58,000 nt of DNA, taken from NCBI RefSeq assembly GCF_030272615.1, contig NC_081409.1, forward strand, positions 911,051,330 to 911,109,329. The letters run 5' to 3'. The position numbers were made by a program, and so were the translations under genes. The notes under the pieces were generated by a model. The model was not told where the DNA came from, searched no databases, and worked only from the letters and a program-made list of their open reading frames with translations. Source of the stretch: Cryptomeria japonica (lineage: Eukaryota > Streptophyta > Pinopsida > Cupressales > Cupressaceae). Numbering within the stretch: position 1 is the stretch's first letter; every line of letters starts with the position of its first letter. Shown one piece after another: positions 34,390 through 45,083 of this stretch.

Positions 34390-35360
34390 TCATCACCTGG
34401 AGGAGGAGGAGGTGGTTGTTGAACAGGGGTATCATCCTATCTAGGTGCCCTATCTCCCTTTGATCGAGCCATATACTGCAGGCACAACCGGCCTATCCAT
34501 AGGGACTGTTGCGCTATAGGTTGTCACGTAGTATGCTTCCCTGCTCGTCTGATGAACAACCTCACACTGAAGGCTATCACACTCTCATCTCAAGCTCTAG
34601 ACCTATTGATCCCACTCTGCTATCTGATCTTGATTAATTTCTAGCTGAGTCTGGAAACCTCGAACTCTCCCTCTCAAGACGGATAATAACTGCAGGTGTC
34701 TGACCTCCTGCTCCAACCTCCTCACCTTCGCTACCCTGTTCCTCTCACCTCTATTGTACCTGTCTAGGAGCATCCTCACCACCAGGGCTCATTGCCTTAC
34801 CCATCTCTACATCTATTGCAACCTCTCCTCCCCTATCACCACCTACATCTCCACCAACTACTCCTAAATACTATTCCTCTCCCCTCTAGTGTTGTCATCC
34901 TACGACAAGTGATCTACTATTGCTCGCATCCAGATCTCCTCCTCCTCTCATAGGTGCTACCTCTCTCTGAGCTTGCACTAGCACATCATCACCCTCATCT
35001 ATCTAAGGGTAATTCTCTCCAGGATCTATGAATTGAGGGAATGGATATCTCTGAAACCAATCCCTAAATTGGGGAATTACCCCTGTATCTGCAACATCCT
35101 CCAGATACTGCCACCTCTATGGTTGTAAACCTACTAACTCCTACATGGCTAGGGCATATGATAGTCTAGGCCCCCATCCTCACCTCTCCTCATTAGCAAA
35201 GCGAGTGTATGCTTGTTGGTAAATAGATTTGTCACTGTGAATTCTCCTCCAAACTTGACCCTGTTCGCTCCAAGAGCTATGACAACCATCCCAATAGTTG
35301 GAGAGATTGTGGTGAGGCCACAATCTTCCTCTGTGTTTGAGAGGGGAAACTCCCTCATAT
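34390..35360 (-). pseudogene. Antisense PMD-type gene of element F: C-terminal part
   Basis: Minus-strand coding-like sequence. From the right it reads GLTTISPTIGMVVIALGANR, TLALLMRRGEDGGLDYHMP, then after one frameshift QRWQYLEDVADTGVIPQFRD, WFQRYPFPQFIDPGENYP. A heptad-type coiled coil follows (VRRLEQEVRHLQLLSVLRG, RVRGFQTQLEINQDQIAEWD). A tail with YYVTTYSATVPMDRPVVPAV ends it. Few stops for such an AT-rich region. I infer it is the C-terminal part of the gene whose PMD exon lies at 38100-39052, separated by a later insertion. Linkage rests on strand, order and position, not on homology. Confidence 0.55.
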
Positions 35361-36480
35361 GATGGGGGGATTTTTAGGATTTTTGTGTACTTTTAACCTG
35401 AAAGTACATAAAGGAGAAAATGCAAAACTAAAGAAAGATAAAGAATAGAAACCCCAACAATAGACATACGAATACCAATTGAGATTTCATAAAAAGATAA
35501 TGATTAAAAAGGGGATTTAAGCATAATATAAGTTTTGAATTGGAATGATGATGAAAGAAGAACTACAAATCTCAACATACAAAGAGCTAAATAACTCTAG
35601 CACATCCAAACGAGGATACCAAATCTTGATAATGTTTCATTACATCAATTGCATGAATCATAAGAATTCCAATAGATGATAAATGATTTTCACATGGACA
35701 AGAGATACCACTAATTTGACACACAAAAAAACTGCAATAATAACTCAAGAAGAACATATAGAACATACGAAATAAATGCACATCCTTTATTACTTCCATG
35801 AAATTATACAATCCCAAGAACTCTCTTGTACAAAGTGTAAAACCAAAAGTCATCAAACTAGTTCTTTAAGAATTTCTCCATAGTCTCCCCTTTTGAAAAG
35901 TATATGCCCTTACCAATGAATTGGCCTTGTATTTATAGGCATCCTGCAATAACTACCTTGATAACCAACTCATAACCACTTTTGGTAACCACTTAATCTA
36001 ACCACTTTGTGTAACTACTTAGAATAACTTCCTAAATAGCCACTTAGGAAAACCACCTAATGCAATTACTTAGGATAACTACCTAGGAAAATCACTTAAA
36101 ATAACTACCTAACTTAATCACTTGGGATAACTACCTAAGCCAATGCTTAGAATGACTACCTTTTTGAAGATAAGTTAGGATTTACCTAACTTTTACAAAG
36201 CTAAATTAAAAAGGCTAACTTTGATTACAATAAGTGACATAAGTCACTTTTTACAAAAAAATATGACTTTGAAAGAAGAATCAAGTTGTTGTTAGGAGAT
36301 GTCCATCACTAAAAAGCTTTGTCTCTTATTGACTTCATGATCCATTGGATGACACTTGAGATGAATCTTCATAGTTAGTTTACCACTTGTAAGAATTGTG
36401 GTTGTCGCTTTCCTTTCCTATGCTTCCATACTTTGTTCTTTGCTTTCTATGAGGAGAATTCTTTAAAATAAAGATGAATT
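35361..36480 (-). mobile_element. LTR-like insertion in the antisense gene
   Basis: The minus strand has a TATA box (gcctataaatacaagg, 35925-35940). To its right, the upstream side on the minus strand, is an array of ataactacctaagg / aatcacttaggat words (about 35947-36165). To its left is non-coding sequence with no ORF. This is like U3-TATA-R of an LTR, but no ends or partner LTR could be set. Confidence 0.4.
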
Positions 36481-37420
36481 GGAACCAGACTCCGTAGAGT
36501 TGTTTCTCTGATCGATTAATTGCACATGTTTAAGAATATCCAAGGCATCATCAATGAACTCATTTCCTGTATAAACTACAACCATTTTGTGCATCATTTT
36601 ATCTATATGCTACAATCCTAGGACTCCATGAGATGACATCTCTTATAAGCTTCGTGTGCTTTGCCTTGCAACACAGAAAAAGGTGGTGAAATTTGGCTTT
36701 AAACCATTTGATTTTTCTTGAAAGTTTCTAAAGATTTTTCACCAAATCTCATTTTGTGCAAACCTTCTATTATTTCATTTCATTCTTTGAGATGACATCT
36801 CTGTGAGTTACCCAGTCAAATATCTACATGCCTCAACTGTGCCTCAATGTTTTGGATGAATGTCTATGAGTGCATTATGTATACTTTGATGCATGTTTAC
36901 CACCTACATGAATGGCATGGTGCTGGAAAAGGTTGCATAATTTGGCTTTACGACTGAAAATTGCATTTTTTGGAAAGCTTGGAATCTGCATATCTTTGGA
37001 ATCATCACATTTGATGAAACATGATATTTTTGAAGGAAATTTATCAATAGATCTCTTGCTATGAAAATTATTTCATGATTTCCAGGCATGTCAGCCAGAG
37101 CATTTCAAACTATGATATCAAATGATCTTCCTTTATCCTATGTGCTTTGGTGGGTGTCCATACGCTGTTTCCAATGCTTCATTTTGTGTAGGCAAAGAAC
37201 ATACAACCAAGGTTGTATAAATAGGCTTTACACCTGCTAATTGCATTTGGTTTGAAGTTTGTATAACATCTTCAACAAATCCATCTTGTGCAGAGTCTGC
37301 AATCATTGCATTGTCATGAGATGATCTCCCTTTGTAGCATTCTATCACAAAGTTTCCACATTGGTGTAGGTTGGTGTGATGTTGATAAGAGCTGTGTAGA
37401 TGAACTTTTGAAATGGTTCA
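36480..37420 (-). pseudogene. PPR-repeat protein gene remnant (PLS-like)
   Basis: Minus-strand fragments match successive plant PPR repeats: DNAMIADSAQDGFVEDVIQ then QMQLAGVKPIYTTL (37348-37133), KMQFSVVKPNYATFSSTMPF (near 36910-36990), the RDVIS block twice (near 36640 and 36795), and ALDILKHVQL near 36550. Consensus in land-plant PPR genes is W-N-A-M-I-A-G-Y-A-Q-N-G...QMQ-x-x-G-V-K-P-x-x-x-T-F. Intact PPR proteins bind organelle RNA. This piece covers at least three repeats, in shifted frames with stops, and lies inside element F. The source gene is unknown. Confidence 0.75.
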
Positions 37421-38099
37421 AGAATTAGTTATAATAACTAACACTTATGAAGAAGCATTGATGTTAATGCTTTCGAGAACCTTCTCGATCATTTGCAAAA
37501 GCCCCACAACTTTACCAATAAGAACCATTATTAGGCTTCAAATACTTTCGGTAACTTGGCCAACTTCTCCCAACCACCAAAAGATGGTAATCGAATCCTT
37601 CAAAGGAAAATGCATCAGCTACTTTGCATTGCAAACAAACTTACCGAACAACTTCTTCTTATGTGATGACTTCAACACTTTCGATTGCTTTTGTAAACAC
37701 ACCAAATTTCTGATCATGTTTTTAATATCGATATCTTCATTAGACCTTCACATGAATGATTCTTTCCTTTCATCCGCAAGATGGTATTGGCCTTTTTTGT
37801 TTTCTTACACAATTTTGGCACTTTGGTAGAGATTTTCAACTTCTTGTTGGAGACCGAGCAATATGATTTTTCTTTCTTCTAGAGTCATCGACAAACATGA
37901 AATTTCTGCATTCATTTATGAAATCTTTATAAAATTTGCTTGCAACTCTACTAATAATAAGATGATAAAACATGCATGAATTTAACACGACACAACATAT
38001 TTACATGAAACCTTGTCACACAGTTTAGAAATACTATGAGACCAAGACTCAGAACAGATGAAATTAAAAAAAAATCAATTTTAAAATTAGGGTAACAAT
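37421..38099 (-). other. Unassigned stretch between PPR remnant and PMD exon
   Basis: The minus strand has a short coding-like run (KKKLFGKFVCNAKVADAFSF, near 37620) that I do not recognise. The opposite-strand 138-codon frame looks like its shadow. No boundaries seen. Confidence 0.3.
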
Positions 38100-39052
38100 G
38101 TTGTAAACTCTTGGGAGATACTTTGTGGCCTCCCATACTACCTCAAAACGCTACTAACTACAAACTGCTCAATAATCACTATGGATCTACCAACAAGTGG
38201 CCGAGCCATAAACATATATCTTTTTTGTCTCCTCCAGTCATCCCACTGCTCCAAACCCCTGTATGGTCTCCACGCTACTGCAATCGTGTCATCTAGTTGT
38301 CTCCTCCAGTAGTCAGTCTTTCCCAGGTGGGGTTGTGTAATATATCCTGAATATCTATACACAATGGGCTGACCCTCCTCTCACGCATCATCCATAATCG
38401 GCCTACAAACTAGGATGTGCTCCCAGGCCCAAATCTACAGAACGAAAACACCTGCCACCATATTCTTCACCCCTGTATAGGTGATCTCATGCATCTCATG
38501 GTACATGCGGGCTAGTAAACATGATCCCCAACCTAATCTAATAGGGTGAGTAAGCAATCTCTCCAACATCCTACCCCATCCTCACAAAAATCTCTATTGT
38601 CCTCTATTTGGCATAACAAAACAACCTATAATACCTATCAAAATGCAAGCAAGGGGGAATTGTGCTCAATATCTAATCAAAAGGTCATCCCAAGTGATAG
38701 AACTATCCAATATAGTGTCATCATGAAAAATGCATCTAAGTGCCTCAATCCCCTATCATGGCACATCATCGTAATCCACCTTATCTCTAGCAAAAGGTAT
38801 CCTCAAAATCCTGTATATGTCCTCAGGAGTGATAGTCATCTCCCCAGTCGACAAGTGGAATGTGTTATGCTCGCTATGGAATCGCTTAACTAACGCAGTC
38901 AACAATTTGTGATTCACACAGATATCAGGCATCTGAAGCAAATATCCAAATCCACACAACCTAATGTGATCTATTTGTGCATCTGATAAGTCTCACACTA
39001 ATCTCATAGTAGGTGGATATGTGCATCTAAACTGTATATTTGGCAATTGAAC
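38100..39052 (-). pseudogene. Antisense gene of element F: exon 2, plant mobile domain
   Basis: Starts after an AG acceptor (ttcaattttgcag, 39065-39053) in phase 0: VQLPNIQFRCTYPPTMRLV, a stop (TGA, likely from CGA), then IRLCGFGYLLQMPDICVNHK, LLTALVKRFHSEHNTFHLST and GEMTITPEDIYRILRIP. This is the signature of the plant mobile domain (PMD, PF10536): LLTALVERW..ET.TFHLP.GE.T.TL.DV..LLGLP. Further parts include VKNMVAGVFVL, IWAWEHILVCRP, AVAWRPYRGLEQW and VVSSVLR-x-YGRPQSI. Several stops and one or two shifts show decay. PMD proteins occur as host proteins (MAIL1/MAIN type, genome stability and silencing) and in transposable elements. Confidence 0.85.
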
Positions 39053-39516
39053 CTGCAAAATTGAACAAAAAATCATCAGTACGCGATAAAATTTGAGCTA
39101 AGACTGTGTCAAAAGTGCCAAAGAATACAAATTTACAACATTGAAAATCAAAAATTGTTGTTTGGACCTAGAAAAATACTCGTTGTTTTTTATACGAGTT
39201 AACACAAAAAAGCAGAAACTTGTACAAGAAAAGATTACGAGTTGTACGAGTAAAATATCCAATATGAGCTACCATACCATACCAGACGACAAGATGGTCT
39301 ATGAAGAATACACTCGTATGATTTAAGGGCATATGCTATATGATAATACATAAATGGTGATATGAGAAACAAAAATTAGCCAGTTATTGGTACAAGAAAC
39401 CCTAGCTACCCATACGATAAAATGACAAGGGATGACCTAAAACAAAACTAAGAATGAAAAATTTAACAAAAAATCACAAAATGCAAAATGAAAGAGGCTA
39501 AAGATCAATCACTTAC
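39053..39516 (-). other. Putative intron of the antisense PMD gene
   Basis: Bounded by GTAAGT (39516-39511) and a pyrimidine/T-rich ...ttcaattttgcag (ending 39053), both close to plant consensus; length 464 bases. It joins codon 25 of exon 1 to the PMD frame in phase 0. The intron holds catacga/tacgag words (39175-39430) like those in the element leader. Confidence 0.65.
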
Positions 39517-39591
39517 TACTGTTGGGTAGTTTTGAGGTCAATTATGTCATCTCTGGTGCTCAAATTGGTGATCTTGAATTGGAATTGCCAT
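39517..39591 (-). pseudogene. Antisense gene of element F: exon 1
   Basis: ATG at 39591 gives MAIPIQDHQFEHQR, then stops at codons 15 and 18, and ends after exactly 25 codons at a GT donor. Element I has the same 25-codon exon at 843-917 without stops. Codon 15 is Arg CGA→CGT-type in I and TGA here, consistent with cytosine deamination. Confidence 0.75.
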
Positions 39592-39666
39592 TTTGCTCTA
39601 GAGAAGGCTTTTGAAATTTTGAACTTTGAGAGGTAAAAATGAATTGAAAATGACACTTTAAACCCC

Positions 39667-39673
39667 TTATATA
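39667..39673 (-). promoter_or_regulatory. TATA box of the antisense gene
   Basis: Minus strand reads gcctatataagggg, a strong TATA box, with 76 bases from its 3' side to the ATG at 39591. This is a normal distance for a plant gene with a short leader, and argues for an own promoter within element F. Confidence 0.6.
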
Positions 39674-40029
39674 GGCAAAACCCTAACTTTCAAACTTGCT
39701 CCGATTGACACAAAATTTGTACTCTTAGCTAAATCAACTGTCTTGAGTCCATTTTCGGGATCAAAATCAAATTTGACGTTAATTTTCTAGTCAAATTTTC
39801 ACAACGTTGACCACTTGGCACTTTCATCTTCGCGTCAATCTTTACATCATTTTGCGCTCAAATATTTTTCGAATCAACTCTTATCTCAAATTAATTCTTA
39901 AATTAATATTTGTGCTCATATTATCATTGATATATCATTTTATTTAACGCAATTTCCTAAAATCACTGCGATCTCGCTATCTTTTGATTTCACTCCCGAG
40001 GGAGCATACTCATTATATCAAAATTATCA

Positions 40030-40556
40030 GTGATTACATCATCAAAAGTTGAGAATTTTTTTAAATCTTTATCAAAAGCCGAGCAGAAAATCTTTTCAAA
40101 TCAAAGCTTAATCAAAATTCAATCAATCTTTAGGGGCCTATCAAGTTTGTCATCATCTAAATCAATATTGAAATCGGTGTTCAGTTTCATCATATCAAAT
40201 CAAGCTGGACATTCTGTTTTGCTAATCGGTTCTTGTTCAATCAAGTTCAGAATCGGTTTTATCTCTTCGCCCAACCAATTCTAGTTCAATCAAGTTCTAT
40301 ATTGGTTTTATCTCTTCGCTCAACCAGTGCTCATTTCTTGATCCATCCAGTTCAAGATCGGTATCTCGCTCTTCATCGGTCCTAGTTCAATCAAGTTCAG
40401 GATCGATATCACTTTAATCAATTTGTTCAATTTCATCACTTTGAATCAAGTTGAACATCTCCCTCTTCATCAGTTTGTGATCCATCAAGTTCAAAACTAA
40501 TATCTCTTTCACATCAACTATTCTTTGAATCAATGTGTTGCTTGCACATCAATTCA
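40030..40556. repeat. Degenerate tandem repeat before the 3' LTR of F
   Basis: Repeats of about 50 bases built on agttcaatcaagttca, atcggttttatctcttcgc and ccaacca, clearest at 40227-40410. A repeat-rich zone just before the polypurine tract also occurs in element I and is common in Tat elements. Confidence 0.65.
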
Positions 40557-40568
40557 AAGAGGGGCAAA
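40557..40568 (+). promoter_or_regulatory. Polypurine tract of element F
   Basis: aagaggggcaaa immediately precedes TGTAATACCC. It is nearly identical to the tract of element I (1241-1253). Confidence 0.8.
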
Positions 40569-41577
40569 TGTAATACCCTAAAAATGGTCACCTAAACTAT
40601 GAGCCGCTAATCTCGGCTACATCACCAAGGTCCTAACCAAAGGCAATTAAATCAATCTTGAGCACCTAATTAATTAATTCTTAAATCATCAATGTCACAT
40701 GGCAAATAAATCATTCTTTTTTACTTAAATATTTATTTAATTAATTAATCATTCCAAGTAAATCATTTTAATCAATTATCCTATTTATTTAATTAAATAT
40801 CCTAGCATATTTAATTAATAAGTCAAATTGTCATTAAATCATAAAAAAGGAATTAATTTGAAAAAATGAATTAATTTTCAAAAAGAATTAAATTTGGAAA
40901 AAGGAGTCAAATTGAGATACCTTAAAAATCTAATAAATTGAAAAATATTAGAAAAGCAATTAAATCAATTAAATATCAAAATTGAATAAAATAAATTAGT
41001 TTTTCTAATTTTATCTTAATTTTATCCCAATTTCCTTTAAAACTGAGAAAAGAAGCCAATCACATCAATTCACCTAGATTGTGCTTCCTTTTGGAGAATC
41101 TCGATCGCTCATCATTAATCGATCTTGACTGTTGGTCTCTCTCTGGATTTTCTATAAATTCAAGCTCTCATCTCTCAATCAAAAAACCCTTGAGATTTAT
41201 TATTATTATGCTATTTTTGCACTAGGTTCATTGAGATTTTGTGCATTGAGATTATTGTATCTTATCTTTTTGCATATTTAGTTTAATTATTCATAGCTTA
41301 ATTTTGCATATCTAGCTTAATCTTGCATATCTAGCTTAATCTTGCATCCATTTAGCTCAATTTTATGCTCATATAGATTAAATCCTTCATCTTGGTGTAG
41401 TCTAGTCACTGGTATTGCTTAGACAAATATGAGAGCAAGTCTATACTCACATCTTTTAGAAGGCAATGGATTGATTTGTTATGGTTTTTATATTCATAAT
41501 TATATATGTCTAACTATGCATGCAATGACTTATTGAAGTGTGTGTTCCTTACAGCTTGCAGATTACCACTTTTCACA
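40569..41577 (+). mobile_element. 3' LTR of gypsy element F
   Basis: TGTAATACCCTAAAAATGG to ...attaccacttttcaca, 1009 bases, with TATA box tctataaatt at 41151-41160. Matches 21221-21980. The following cacac could be part of a target duplication, but the 5' flank is lost. Confidence 0.88.
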
Positions 41578-42844
41578 CACACAAACACACACTTGAAACA
41601 TTATGTTAGAGTTAAAAATCAAAATAGAAACTAAACTAAGTTAGCTTCAAAATTAAGAACCCTAAGAACGTCTCATGTTCCTCTATCTCCAAGGATCTGC
41701 AAGATTCAAGGTGGCTTTCACTTGATCTTTTAGATGTCAACCTAAAGAACGAGATTGAATGATATGCCAAGATTAAAATGAATGCAACTAAGATCCTAGC
41801 TAGATGATTAAATGATATGAAAAATATGAAATACAAGATGGAATGCAAGATATGAGATTAAGATTGATTCCAAATTGAAAGCTTAGGTGTGCTAATTAAA
41901 CTAACATGGAGATTGCTATGAAATTGATATACAATGGCTATGAATTAAGCTAGCATGAAAATGGAATTAGCATGATACTATCAACATGATGAAAGCTAAA
42001 ATAGCATGCAACTAAGATGATCTAAGTTCTTGAAGATGAAAAATTGAGCTCCTTGATAACCTACAAAATGACTATAAGTTTGATGCACAAGATGATGGAT
42101 CCTAAAATTGAAGAAATGGGCTCTATTTAGAGAGAAAATAGAGAAATGGATGGCCAAGATTGAGAAATCTTAACAATGGCTAGGATTGGAAGTTATCAAC
42201 CCATGAGGGGGATTCAATCCAATCCCAAGTTGACAAATGCCACCTTGAGATGGCTTGAGAGGATGCTAAGAAAGCATTAGATGCTAAATAAGCATTAGGG
42301 ATAACCTCAAGGGATGAAATCATTGTATAATGCTATTATCCAAGGGAGCATGCTGTTGTCCAAGAGGTAAACTCTTGTGCAAAGTTGAAGGATGGTCAAA
42401 GGGACAACCATCATGGGCTAGGATGATGTCTTGTAAGAGACATTAAATGCTCTTTGAATAATTTGGAGGTTAACTTGTTGAAAGTTAGATAACCTTCAAG
42501 GCTTTTGTAAGAGCCTTACAAGTTTGGAAGACTCAACAAGTTAACTTGTTGAAAAAGGTAAAGTCTTAAATGCACTTAGAAGACTTTCTTCCAAATTTGG
42601 AGAAGTGACTCCCCTAAATTTAGGGATGTGACATGATTAGAAGAATTAGGCTAGTTAATGAGGGATTAGGGGGGTTCTAGAAGAATATTATCATGCTAAT
42701 GGAAAATGTAGGAGAATGCAAGTGGAGGGAAATATGCAATAAAAGATTTATTTTAGCCAAAAGGGGTGCAACTTGCATTTGTAGGATTTTGCAAGTAAGG
42801 TGACTATTCACAAATAAATAATGATTTATTTAAATGCAAAGGGA

Positions 42845-43856
42845 TTTTTTTTTAATAGATTAATAGCTGCAGAGGGGCAACACCCTTGTATTAATCAAAA
42901 TTTAGAAATACATACCTGGTTCAGAAAGATCCATGGGGGGAAAGAGATAGGAAGAAAACCCCCCACCATTGCTCCAATAGTAAAAGGGCCAGCCAAGCTG
43001 ACAAAGATCCTAAAAAGCTATAAAAAACAACCAGAGGAGAACAAAAGTCGATTGAAACCAAAAACCTACAATTATCTAAACAGTAAAAGAAAATGAGATG
43101 TGGAAAACCAACGAGGGCTGAAGCACAAGGCCAAGGAGGATGATACATTCAAGATTCTTCATCGTTTGAGTCTGGGTCCTCGTCATCAAGGGCAGGAGTA
43201 GTGGCTGCATCCAAAATAACTGGGCAATCACTCCCACAAGCAACATGAGCCAGTGATTTTTCTTTTTCCTAGGGGTGGCAGACATCATCCGAAATCCATT
43301 CTTCACCATGGCCAAGACCCCAAGAGTTGCCTTCAACTATGTCACCGTTGACCATAATGCTAATGTCTTCTCTACCGGAAAGACCTTCCTCTTGGATAAA
43401 GGTGCTCCTCCCTGCAGCCATGAAACCTGGTAGTATACCGACAATCTTGCAGAGGAACTCAATAATTTTGTTAATAATAGGCCATGAGGCCTCTAGGGCA
43501 TTGAAGTCAAGAGAGTTTACAATCACCTTTTTTCGCACCTCCACACCATTTCCCAAGCTCATATAATAATTTTGGGGGAAGGGTAATCTTAGATTGTCGT
43601 CAACATTGTCCAACACTGTGTCAATTTCCCCAAGAAAGTGGTGCTCGAACACCATTTGGGTGATAAGCTTCGCCCTTTGTTTGCTGGTCCTCATATAGAG
43701 TAGCATAGCTAGGAAGAAGGCCGGGATGTCTGCATTGGCTATGTATTTGTGGTATGCATTAATGAATTCCTTCCCCAAAATTATTTTAACACAGTGCAGG
43801 ACTAAAGGGTGGCTTGATGAAAGAACCAATTGAGGGATCAAATGTAAATTCAATTA
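42845..43856 (-). mobile_element. PolyA-tailed retroposon (LINE-like 3' end)
   Basis: Minus-strand sequence ends in a run of A (tttttttttt on plus at 42844-42853) and is flanked by aaaggga on both sides (42838-42844 and about 43858-43864), a candidate target duplication. It holds an intact 194-codon frame (43269-43853) that I do not recognise (GKEFINAYHKYIANADIPAF, EASWPIINKIIEFLCKIVGI). Next comes a short acidic stretch in another frame, then T-rich 3' untranslated sequence. Either a 5'-truncated LINE or a processed retrocopy of an unknown transcript. Confidence 0.5.
43269..43853 (-). CDS. Unrecognised 194-codon frame in the retroposon
   Basis: Uninterrupted and of normal amino-acid composition, with a hydrophobic LCKIVGILPGFMAAG stretch near residue 150 that is too short to be sure of a membrane segment. 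No family recognised. It starts at the edge of the inserted unit, so the true N-terminus may be missing. Confidence 0.45.
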   Translation of the reverse strand: MNLHLIPQLVLSSSHPLVLHCVKIILGKEFINAYHKYIANADIPAFFLAMLLYMRTSKQRAKLITQMVFEHHFLGEIDTVLDNVDDNLRLPFPQNYYMSLGNGVEVRKKVIVNSLDFNALEASWPIINKIIEFLCKIVGILPGFMAAGRSTFIQEEGLSGREDISIMVNGDIVEGNSWGLGHGEEWISDDVCHP

Positions 43857-44112
43857 AAAGGGAAAAGGGGGGTTTTAATTAAATAAATAAGATTTATTCA
43901 ATCAAATGGATAAAGGGTATTTAATCAAACCTTAGTTTAATTAATAGGTTAGGCTAGAAGAAAATGATTTTAATCAAATCTTTAATTTGATTAATAGGTT
44001 GATTGGAAGATTAGGGATATTAATTAAACCTTAGTCTAATTAATAGATGCATACATGATGATTAAATGAATAGAATTAATTTAATTAGTTGTGCATGTTT
44101 TAGGTGTCTACA

Positions 44113-45083
44113 GATAGTGTTCTCATATTTCTCAAAAATCTCTTTGGGAATCCTTTCTCTATCTTTCATTCGGCCTTGGAAAGTCTTAAAGAAACTCCAC
44201 AAGGCTATTGTTTGATTTTCTCTATTTCCCAATCTTTGCAAACCTTGTTTTATTTTACTAGCCACCGGTAAGTCAAAAGCCCATTACACTTTGCCTATTC
44301 TGGGAATTTCATTCATGAAAAATAGTGCAAGACAGATGATTAGAGAACCGAATTTAAATAAATTTTTCTTATCTGATTTAATCTTCTTCAGATAACTAAG
44401 AAGTTCTTCAAGAAGGATTGAACAAAGATCATACTGCATGTCCTCTTTCACCATTTGGTATGCTGCATAAATGGTTGTTTCAAAGACTGAGTTCAGTCTG
44501 CTAGACTAGTAGACCTTGTAGCTAATGATCATGGATGCAAATATCACATCATGCTCTTAGATATCATCAATAGTCATGGACCTGTTATCAATTGCGCATC
44601 AGTTTCCTTTGTCATAGTTGTGTTACCTACCTTCCTCAGATTTGGTTTGTCACTGGCTTGATGCAGACATGTGACTGCATGAATGACCTGCTTGGTGATT
44701 TTGTATGGCCTGTCCAGCCAAATAAATTCATCATGCACGTGGCTCAAAATATATCTTACCCACTCATCTTCATCGAACGTGGGGAAATGAACAAACTGCG
44801 TGAAACCCTTCCTTTGCAATTGTGCATATTCCGGTTTAAGGCTTTCATCCCTGTCCCGATGGTGTTTTTTATAAAGTGATAGGATCGCCTCATTACCAGT
44901 TTCTTCAATATTGTAGTGAATATAGGCTCTTACATTATCAACATGCAAAACATTGTAGGGTACAAATGAGAAGGCACTATTTGGATCATCCTTGATTGAC
45001 TTAAATGGGTGCTTATTGAATTGCGGCCTTGCCCTTTCAGAAACCTCTACTACCAATGAAGTATTAACAAAAGATGATGCCAT
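44113..45083 (-). pseudogene. ORF D2 of element D, unrecognised
   Basis: ATG at 45083 opens 169 clean codons (MASSFVNTSLVVEVSERARP, NVRAYIHYNIEETGNEAILS, FPTFDEDEWVRYILSHVHDE, TKQVIHAVTCLHQ). After two stops the same strand continues with TTIYAAYQMVKEDMQYDLCS, LFKFGSLIICLALFFMNEIP and NQTIALWSFFKTF to EKYENTI, where LTR G is inserted at 44112/44113. No catalytic motif seen. It stands where pol would be in an autonomous element. I believe similar ORFs occur in other conifer repeats, but cannot name a family. Confidence 0.55.

Larger units (their letters stand above)
41583..44112 (-). mobile_element. Gypsy-type LTR G, minus strand, interrupted
   Basis: Read on the minus strand it starts TGTAGACACCTAAAAC at 44112, like other gypsy LTRs here. 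It has AT-rich U3 with repeats of aaaccttagt(t/c)taattaatag (43920-44050), a TATA-like ctctctaaatagagccc near 42120-42136, and long non-coding U5 to about 41590. It is inserted inside ORF D2 (after ...EKYENTI) and is itself interrupted by a retroposon at 42845-43856. The 3' end merges with the end of element F. Confidence 0.6.

Noticed and set aside
37413-37829. 138-codon plus-strand frame as a gene
   Set aside because: The minus strand has more coding-like sequence there; the plus frame looks like a shadow and has no known domain.
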